Positions 9,001 through 10,592 of a stretch of DNA of 11,985 bases are shown in pieces; position 1 is the stretch's first letter, and each line of letters starts with the position of its first letter. A model generated the notes under the pieces. It did no database searches. It was not told where the DNA came from and worked only from the letters and a program-made list of their open reading frames with translations. Source of the stretch: CAZTQN01 sp964615765. Lineage in GTDB: Bacteria > Planctomycetota > Phycisphaerae > Phycisphaerales > UBA1924. The DNA is taken from NCBI GenBank assembly GCA_964615765.1, contig CAZTQN010000061.1:1-11985 (forward strand). Direction: 5' to 3'. Both the position numbers and the translations under genes were made by a program.

Positions 9001-10299
9001 TACTTCCGGGACCAGATCAAGGCCAACGGCGGCGGGGTCACCAACTACGCCGCGTCGGTGCCGGCCGACATCGACGGGTTGAGTGACGACCAGGACAAGG
9101 CGTTCCGCCTGAGCAACGACCTGCTGGGCGCGTACGACGACGTGTCGAAGTTCGGGGACATGCTCCGGCGCGGGCTCATCCCCTTCTGGGCGTTCCAAGA
9201 ACTAAACCTTCGCACGCACGTCCAGGCGATCCGCAACGCTTGGACGCGCCCGGAACTGACGATCGGGGCCGGCGCGACGCTGGTGAAGAAGGCGGTGCGG
9301 GCGGGTCGGATCCTGCCGGCGGCGGCCGCGCGGCTGGGGGCGGGGGCGCTCGCCGCGATCGGCCGCATCGGGATCATGTACGTCGCTGGGCACGGGCTGC
9401 TGTACGCGATCAACCGCCTGCTGCTGGCGGCGCTCGGCGAGGACTGGGAGGAGTACAAGGCGGATCTTCCCAAGGAGGTCCGCACACGCGCGTTCTTGGC
9501 GCTCGGTCGCGACGGCGCCGGCCGACCGCTCTACGTCGACCGCCTGGGCGCGTTCGACGACGTGCTCGAATGGTTCGGCATGACGGGCGTCGACGAGACC
9601 TTCCGCGACGTCCTCAGCGGCCGGCGCACGCTCATGCAGGCGGTCGGCGACATCGCCAAGGCCTCACCGAACAAGTTGTACCAGGGCGTCACCCCGTTCG
9701 TGAAGGCGCCGGCGGAGATGGCGTCGGGTCTGTCAACCTTCCCCGACGTGTTCAAGTCGCGGCCGCGTCGCGACCAGGACCCGATGCTCTATCTCGCGCA
9801 GATGATGGACGCGGAGGGGCTGTACCGCCGCGCCACCAACCTTCCCGACCCGCCGCCGATGGACCTTGCGGCAAAGACGTTCGTCAGGTTCGCCGACCCG
9901 GGCGCGTCCGACTACTTCGCGGTGCGCGACCACGTGCGGCGCGTCATGCAGCAAGAGGGGCGCGGTGGCGGGCACGGCGCCGGCGGTCAGAAGTCGCTCG
10001 CGCTCTACTACGCGCGGCAGGCGATCCGCTGGCGCGACCAGAAAGCGGCGTTGTATTGGCACGCGCGGTACCGGGCGCTGGGTGGCACGCAGGAATCCGC
10101 GCGGGACTCGCTCGCGAACCTTGCCCCGCTCGCCGGCGTTCCGCAGAACCTGCGCGGGCGCGTCATGGTCGGCTTGGACGAGGACATGCTCAAGCGGGCG
10201 GAGAGGTACTACGCCGAGCGGGTCATTGCGGACGAGCGGCTGCTTGCACGCCTTGTGCGCGAATCCGCACGGTCCCCCACCAGTTCATCAAGCCGATGA
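1..10299 (+). CDS. Giant polyvalent protein: ART-like, DarB-type N6-adenine methyltransferase and SNF2/DEAH helicase (5' partial)
   Basis: One uninterrupted frame of at least 3,421 residues ends at TGA 10297-10299. The first candidate start is a GTG at 34, but the frame is already open from base 1 with the same Ala/Pro-rich composition, so the true start probably lies upstream. Residues here are numbered from that GTG. Order: Pro-rich leader (1-150), ADP-ribosyltransferase-like domain (236-387), helical domain (433-513), Gly/Asp/Arg linker (545-666), adenine methyltransferase (667-990), DarB-type connector (990-1430), SNF2/DEAH helicase (1440-2020), beta-rich and coiled-coil region with a GKPF motif (2050-2275), SAP-like motif (2276-2307), and a long C-terminal region with a hydrophobic stretch near 3106-3134. 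The methyltransferase-helicase core resembles phage P1 DarB, an antirestriction protein packaged in the virion. Giant fusions of this kind were described as polyvalent proteins of phages and conjugative elements. Likely role (inference): acts on DNA during or just after transfer, protecting it from restriction. The 3' end overlaps a convergent gene by 77 bases. Two small ORFs lie nested in the +2 frame over its linkers. Confidence 0.94.
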   Translation, partial: AAAPAAPQAAPVEPPAPPPIEEPDVQPPEPVVPPLEEQPQPDAPPIPVEAPDRGGSPGPEMAGADPDEGRIVPVAAGEPALDAGVGTGVRAVVEQPAGPGPSAQPGNVVPSAPERVTAPPPPPPPANTVAMQPMWPPAAQPQRVPTAAKPPAAAPKPTKPQKPDLGASTRIGTNPAGRELFEDARGVRSYVENGLRVTEPVRMGPRGEFNGVADRSKEFKTTEELATQAAPANAAAPALSQDKPTSSYTVYRGSGRASKEAVYSEYASGGVFTDNATYYAFDQGTAKQYGPNVETRTVQPKNPLVLRTDKDFVSAFPIRNVNIITQAMEEASRRGLRGDDFDADVKKRVGDISRQLFDFAVDKGYDAIEVRLAKGDASRRLTELMGHDQLIVLTPESKSAAAGVPGVAKSPDAPPDAQPGASTQPPVRSDAPGMTPSPGFLSNLSAEKQARADELKKRLRAKLDGSQLNTGFDPEIVSLGAELGALYIEAGAKRFKDWAKAVRSDLGERIDPYLPSLYLAARRMPGVDRTDTDSAEYVDSLTDEQVRSMLNEGTADDGPGVRGPTEPSAGGAQPGVVMEPRGGVVPEGDAVGGAGDGGRTGTEGTSPQGVPAGVASDPGSGDGTGAGGRDAGGSVVGRDPGSPDGDGARADGARDDGPGRSERDAGDGAAASASAPGNFVITKPELLGLGSPKAKYRANVAALQTYRRVLSEGRAPTREEQQIMSQWVGWGMFPQLFNYDSSWRKEAQEFRELVSAEEWNSARQSTLNAHYTSAKIVRAMWDMARRMGFTGGRILEPGMGIGNFFGLMPQDFEHGAAIAGVEMDTLTGGMAKMLYPQAAISINRFEKTPLPHNFFDLVISNVPFADVRPFDKEYNQHGASLHDYYFLKSIDRVRPGGLVMFITSRYTLDKQNDTIRKVLAEKARLVAAFRLPDGAFEQNAGTQVVTDIIILQRKWSPSKAKDERWLGVGTVPDPAGGEPIEINNYYVDNPQNVLGQVDRSGTMYAKNQPNVSMPVDFDDRLERAIRSLPVDTYTPTGEQAGEVAELEKMQSATGMKRNAITIKDGKAYQNVNGELVEIELNAADTARLKAVLSVRDSTKTLLEAERAGEPDARLAELREALNREYDGLVRKHGFLHKPALRELFRTDPESGLLLSLEIPDGKDAKGKDQWKKAGIFTARQIRAARAPDQAGTVRDAMLISLDETGGVSPARIAALTGKSVADVEKQLGDEQIAFLDPSDGWVAASEYLAGNVKAKLVAARTAAEVDPKFQPNVVALEAVQPKDLEAADIVTSFGSVWIPTSDYQEFIAGLLDTDARFIQLSLSATTGAWIIETPRDEVRRSPEARQKWGTPQLPFFDLAALILNRKPVVVTRTERDGDKTVTRVDEVATAEAVQKAREIEDSFIEWVWSDDARRKRLKRQYNDTFNVFVDAKFDGAHLTFPGISPTLGFGVESTLRPSQRNAVMRIIRTMRGLLAHEVGAGKTLTYIAAAMELKRLGKANKIVLTGMNANAAQMAQEARRAYPSARILDITAAKDADERRSLIAQIATSDWDLIVMTHKQFVGIPVTPDSEAEQIQEQIRELEAAYMEARLQDVSAGRGTKNSSRFVKQLAKAIERLKKGADEVMSRKSIKSDDVIFFENTGIDFVFVDEAHEFKKMPIASALNVKGAPKAGDESGYGLQLAMKSKIINRVQGAGRGVVIGTGTPITNLLHETYNWMRILQADELTRMGVQAFDAWAREFTVIENRTEYSAAGEYKEVSRLAKYQNVVMLQTMMRSVLDAVRIDRINAETPEAQRVKRPGRIDRLEELPLSYAQRRYLDEVKYRARNLKGGPPTKGADNMLSISGDARKAAIDMRLVDINGRDHPDNKVNRCATRIAEFVEKHPGTTHMVFCEFRRNEQSGFDLFKDLADKLVAKGIPKAKIARVEDVTAEKRSQLWERMNSGDVWVVMGTTKTMGTGVNAQKRLVALHHLDAPWMPGDLEQRDGRGWRKGNENPTGKIHLYRYATVGSFDTFMWQALARKQKFINQFFSDENIQESVEWDDVEALSPDQIYAITAGNPILLEKIELERRLRELSASRRAHQKGQTRARDDISNADDTIKTVQRETIPAIEKDRDQALKTKDDEWSVTVEGKVYTDPDAATSAMLDLVKDVAIEWRKGYTVGEHRGFRVQRWSWGWTLTGPSGRTYTVNLWTDGGDGIRIVFKQSAATVLGEAAWERRIGEANDEIARANRQKAIASEQLGKPFAGEQELQKSEARFKEIEPELKRLAEEEKKREEQRQAAEAKVERLNDAQLRDANRQLGLSDRGERDELRDRVLEALPPDAVGDWIGQWFPNESMGAAPNPAMVRTEDGDRIAKIRTADEIDGDEGAVREPGWGEDKYPLRIADNDRFRAAYGIGQPTLRQRLTLWWERLREDLASWTMRGAVPELPRLEWAAEAREAARQIRHSSHVAMFHTKEAMRRALAPLRPADWELFTKVVVFEDLANTDGPLPFGLTSREEAAAEAEWLLAEAKKNPRVTEALEARRSMWRAWKEDYEAAGKAVGWDVGSKLTRGETYYRHQVLHWMRLKMLDPKAARRTLEGTGPTQRSTLRTGRGFLKRREGSEKDINTNVLEAEWEVLTLMRADALMMRQLAKIRRKYDILPDLKKQARVDNMRLMREHYNQEAGNPIDGETLFNVEMKQGIARALQRIRGLVEDGVIDIGAGDRFMSVLSFTDPSDDGAEIRDVYAWASWAASNAEHAESQMAARMLLAATADRKKKISEVLGSRERTWEDYVPADFEAFQVRPGRVVFMADSIPDRIAESIMLTGGDGMELKLTPDDISKFMALGQPYTPWVMPREVAAMLRNIKPIMRGPTEKAIQNVTRGWKWNALMRPDNWVLYRFRNQTEILKVLAIAPGALQRKYLTQSIEDMRRLFLSGEVGQNKSVRAWMERGGAAAMVRVQEIYEVNALDVLKDLAVTKNETGIGYYFGMPTRAIRAMVDKQGQLNDMLESLYRYAAFLYFRDQIKANGGGVTNYAASVPADIDGLSDDQDKAFRLSNDLLGAYDDVSKFGDMLRRGLIPFWAFQELNLRTHVQAIRNAWTRPELTIGAGATLVKKAVRAGRILPAAAARLGAGALAAIGRIGIMYVAGHGLLYAINRLLLAALGEDWEEYKADLPKEVRTRAFLALGRDGAGRPLYVDRLGAFDDVLEWFGMTGVDETFRDVLSGRRTLMQAVGDIAKASPNKLYQGVTPFVKAPAEMASGLSTFPDVFKSRPRRDQDPMLYLAQMMDAEGLYRRATNLPDPPPMDLAAKTFVRFADPGASDYFAVRDHVRRVMQQEGRGGGHGAGGQKSLALYYARQAIRWRDQKAALYWHARYRALGGTQESARDSLANLAPLAGVPQNLRGRVMVGLDEDMLKRAERYYAERVIADERLLARLVRESARSPTSSSSR
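145..148 (+). promoter_or_regulatory. Candidate Shine-Dalgarno GAGG for the nested ORF at 158
   Basis: GAGG lies nine bases before GTG 158. It is short and sits in very GC-rich sequence, so it is weak support only. It is listed because it decides the start chosen for the nested Trp-rich ORF over the upstream ATG at 71. Confidence 0.25.
158..349 (+). CDS. Possible nested Trp-rich small ORF in frame +2 inside the Pro/Ala leader
   Basis: This 63-residue ORF is out of frame with the giant gene. The frame is open from base 2, but the protein-like part begins about here, so I chose GTG 158. It has GAGG at 145-148, nine bases upstream. An ATG at 71 would add an Arg/Pro/Ser-rich N terminus typical of a shadow frame. 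The product contains PKWRVQIPMKDGSFRWLL, SPHWMRAWEPAFERWW and EMWSPALLSE, with seven tryptophans, unlike the usual Ser/Arg/Pro shadow of a proline-rich gene. By hand count the giant frame here has 27 of 64 codons ending in A or T, whereas just downstream (350-500) only about 7 of 50 do. I recognise no family. It could be a real nested gene, a decayed former gene whose shadow now serves as linker, or chance. Confidence 0.33.
   Translation: MVEARGPKWRVQIPMKDGSFRWLLVSPHWMRAWEPAFERWWNSPQARGRAHSPEMWSPALLSE
739..1194 (+). other. Domain: ADP-ribosyltransferase-like (residues about 236-387 of the giant protein)
   Basis: The segment opens with SYTVYRGSG (Tyr240-Arg241-Gly242). It continues with GGVFTDNATYYAF near residue 258 and AKQYG near 275, then ends with a YDAIEVRL strand and LIVLTPESK near 380-387. 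A Y-R-G opening, a 'T..A..Y' middle and a late hydrophobic strand are the layout of the ADP-ribosyltransferase-like domains placed near the N terminus of many polyvalent proteins. If active, it would attach ADP-ribose from NAD to a host target, a plausible anti-defence function. I could not identify a catalytic glutamate with certainty, so activity is inferred. The domain sits between Pro-rich linkers, as an independently folded module would. Confidence 0.6.
1330..1572 (+). other. Domain: helical module common in element-encoded giant proteins (residues about 433-513)
   Basis: This is a compact helical segment with the landmarks LNTGFDPEIVSLGAELG, then YIEAGAKRFKDWAKAVRSDL, then IDPYLPSLYLAARR. 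The pattern of a 'FDPE' turn, a 'G..YIE.G...F..W' helix and a 'PYL..LY' end recurs upstream of methyltransferase-helicase modules in phage and integrative-element proteins. Its biochemical function is not known to me. It is followed at once by the linker that carries the nested ORF at 1667. Confidence 0.5.
1654..1659 (+). promoter_or_regulatory. Shine-Dalgarno-like GAGGGG for the nested ORF at 1667
   Basis: GAGGGG ends seven bases before ATG 1667, an ideal spacing for ribosome binding. In the giant frame the same bases encode Glu-Gly within NEGTADD. This is the main start-site evidence for independent translation of the nested ORF. Confidence 0.45.
1667..2041 (+). CDS. Nested overlapping gene candidate, frame +2, 124-residue helical protein
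   Basis: An ATG at 1667, with GAGGGG at 1654-1659 seven bases upstream, opens a 124-residue ORF that ends at TAA 2039-2041. It lies wholly inside the giant gene but one base out of phase. The product looks like a soluble helical protein: MTDQEFEAQLNQALAAR, then SPAWSWNHEAESYQRAM, then ETAAELERKGLLRKVCLLAS, HQILDRATELEQEG, DAIREALTAMERE, and a polar tail. About 85% of its codons end in G or C. Over the same bases the giant frame has about 58 of 123 codons ending in A or T (many GGA, CGA, CCA, GAT) and encodes only a Gly/Asp/Arg/Ala linker. Both flanks of the giant frame return to about 87-88% G/C endings, and the change begins at the ATG. The ORF stops beside the conserved NFVIT start of the methyltransferase domain. 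I recognise no family. Alternatives are a former separate gene bridged by fusion of its neighbours, or a frameshift product. Confidence 0.55.
   Translation: MTDQEFEAQLNQALAARSPAWSWNHEAESYQRAMRSVAPETAAELERKGLLRKVCLLASHQILDRATELEQEGATPAGALSDAIREALTAMEREQTEPETTDRDGPNETLATALRLLPRPPATS
2032..3003 (+). other. Domain: DarB-type adenine-N6 DNA methyltransferase (residues about 667-990)
   Basis: The domain starts with NFVITKPELLGLGSPKAKYR and the WVGWGMFPQLF motif, the usual N terminus of this family. The AdoMet-binding motif I is ILEPGMGIGNFF (residues 783-794). The catalytic motif IV reads ISNVPF (Asn850-Val-Pro-Phe). This NVPF variant of the NPPF/DPPY motif is what I recall as typical of SNF2-linked phage methylases, so it does not suggest inactivation. 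Then come HDYYFLKSIDRVRPGG, FITSRYTLDK and the signature NNYYVDNPQNVLGQ (972-986). The expected reaction is methyl transfer from S-adenosylmethionine to N6 of adenine in DNA. Fused to the helicase, it would methylate DNA as it is tracked (inference). Confidence 0.88.
3004..4323 (+). other. Domain: DarB-type connector between methylase and helicase (residues about 991-1430)
   Basis: This stretch follows a conserved order seen in phage methylase-helicase fusions. It has a LNREYDGLVRKHGFLHKPAL motif, a DPESGLLLSLE strand, AGIFTARQI, and a small helix-turn-helix-like part (GGVSPARIAALTGKSVADVE). After that come EYLAGNVKAKL, PNVVALEAVQPKDL and GSVWIPTSDYQEF. It links the methylase to the motor and may help bind DNA; no catalytic site is evident. 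The presence of every landmark argues that the core of the giant protein is intact and under selection. Confidence 0.75.
4354..6090 (+). other. Domain: SNF2/DEAH-type superfamily 2 helicase or translocase (residues about 1441-2019)
   Basis: All main superfamily 2 motifs are visible. There is LRPSQRNAVMRI at the N-terminal edge, and Walker A HEVGAGKT with Lys1471. Walker B is FVDEAHEFKK (DEAH 1638-1641), and motif III is GTGTPITN (1690 on). The C-terminal RecA lobe has MVFCEF, motif V-like TKTMGTGVNAQ and motif VI QRDGRGWRKGN (1971-1981). SNF2-family motors translocate along duplex DNA using ATP. In DarB-like proteins the motor is fused to the methylase. The conserved lysine, DEAH box and arginines suggest an active ATPase. 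Confidence 0.92.
6190..6960 (+). other. Domain: post-helicase beta-rich region, coiled coils and SAP-like motif (residues about 2053-2309)
   Basis: After the helicase comes a heptad-like segment (KIELERRLRELSASRRAHQK). A beta-rich part follows with VEGKVYTDPDAA, GEHRGFRVQRW and LTGPSGRTYTV. Next is a long charged coiled coil containing GKPFAGEQELQKSEARFKEI (GKPF 2230-2233), a module usual at the end of DarB-type helicases. The last part, LNDAQLRDANRQLGLSDRG then ERDELRDRVLEAL (about 2276-2307), fits the helix-extended loop-helix pattern of SAP-type DNA-binding motifs. The SAP call is by eye. Confidence 0.6.
7240..10299 (+). other. C-terminal region of the giant protein, resembling large-polyvalent-protein C-terminal domains (residues about 2403-3421)
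   Basis: About 1,000 residues are mostly helical, with no enzyme motif I can name. Landmarks are ETYYRHQVLHWM (YYRHQVL from residue 2545) and NALMRPDNWVLYRFRNQTEI near 2858. RRGLIPFWAFQELNLRTH follows near 3047, then a hydrophobic stretch (ALAAIGRIGIMYVAGHGLLY into LLLAALG, about 3106-3134) and FADPGASDYFAVRDHVRRVM near the end. The order resembles the C-terminal 'large polyvalent protein associated' domains, LPD38 being the closest I recall, found in phage and element megaproteins. The function is unknown. The hydrophobic stretch could contact or cross a membrane during DNA entry, or simply be a buried core. Confidence 0.45.
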
Positions 10300-10510
10300 T
10301 GGCGAGGCCGGCCCCGAACGTCGCGGTCCCGCCGCCGATGCGCACGTCGAGGTCGCGACGGTCATGCACCGCCTGGACGCGCGGGTTGTCATAGGGGATC
10401 GGGGCGCGCAACTCCGTTCGCATCCCTGAAAAACGCTCGATGGCGTCGGCGCGGTAGAGCAGGCCGCCGACGAGGAGCATGATCCCAAAGAACGCAAGCA
10501 CTCGGTCCAT
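10223..10510 (-). CDS. Small two-helix membrane protein, hypothetical
   Basis: This is a 95-residue minus-strand protein starting at the ATG whose complement is 10508-10510. Residues 4-19 (VLAFFGIMLLVGGLLY) and about 62-78 (TATFGAGLAIIGLMNWW) are two hydrophobic helices. They are joined by a polar stretch of about 40 residues (RTELRAPIPYDNPRVQAVHD onward), and the tail is short and basic. The hydrophobic pattern makes it a real gene rather than a shadow. The frame extends upstream to a start at 10675, but that would add a low-quality N terminus overlapping the integrase, so I reject it. It overlaps the last 77 bases of the giant gene tail to tail and is divergent from the integrase. No Shine-Dalgarno is evident. 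I recognise no family. An accessory inner-membrane protein of the element is a guess from context. Confidence 0.68.
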   Translation of the reverse strand: MDRVLAFFGIMLLVGGLLYRADAIERFSGMRTELRAPIPYDNPRVQAVHDRRDLDVRIGGGTATFGAGLAIIGLMNWWGTVRIRAQGVQAAARPQ

Positions 10511-10563
10511 GCTCAAGGGTGCCGCGCGCCCGGCGCCGCGACAAGAGGAACGCCGCCCGAACG

Positions 10564-10582
10564 AACGGGTTCCGAACCCGTT
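10564..10582. promoter_or_regulatory. Perfect 19-base palindrome (9+1+9) in the divergent gap, candidate operator
   Basis: AACGGGTTC and its exact reverse complement GAACCCGTT are separated by one base. The palindrome sits in the 82-base gap between the divergent membrane-protein gene (start 10510) and the integrase (start 10593), eleven bases upstream of the integrase ATG. Size, perfection and position fit a binding site for a dimeric repressor or excisionase-type regulator controlling one or both genes. The cognate protein is not in this window. No convincing -35/-10 pair was found around it. Confidence 0.5.
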
Positions 10583-10592
10583 ATGGGGCCGC

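Noticed and set aside
7581..9086. 501-residue ORF in frame 3 over the C-terminal region
   Set aside because: It is an Arg/Gly/Asp/Pro-rich shadow; the giant frame retains strong third-position G/C and helical protein sequence throughout.
6517..9198. 893-residue minus-strand ORF antisense to the giant gene
   Set aside because: It is dominated by Arg, His, Leu, Val and Pro with no motif. Long antisense frames are expected opposite high-G/C-third-position genes, and the plus strand has clear domains.
10255..10270. Small hairpin GTGCG-loop-CGCAC near the end of the giant gene, considered as a terminator
   Set aside because: It has only five base pairs, no T-run on either side, and lies inside two overlapping coding regions.
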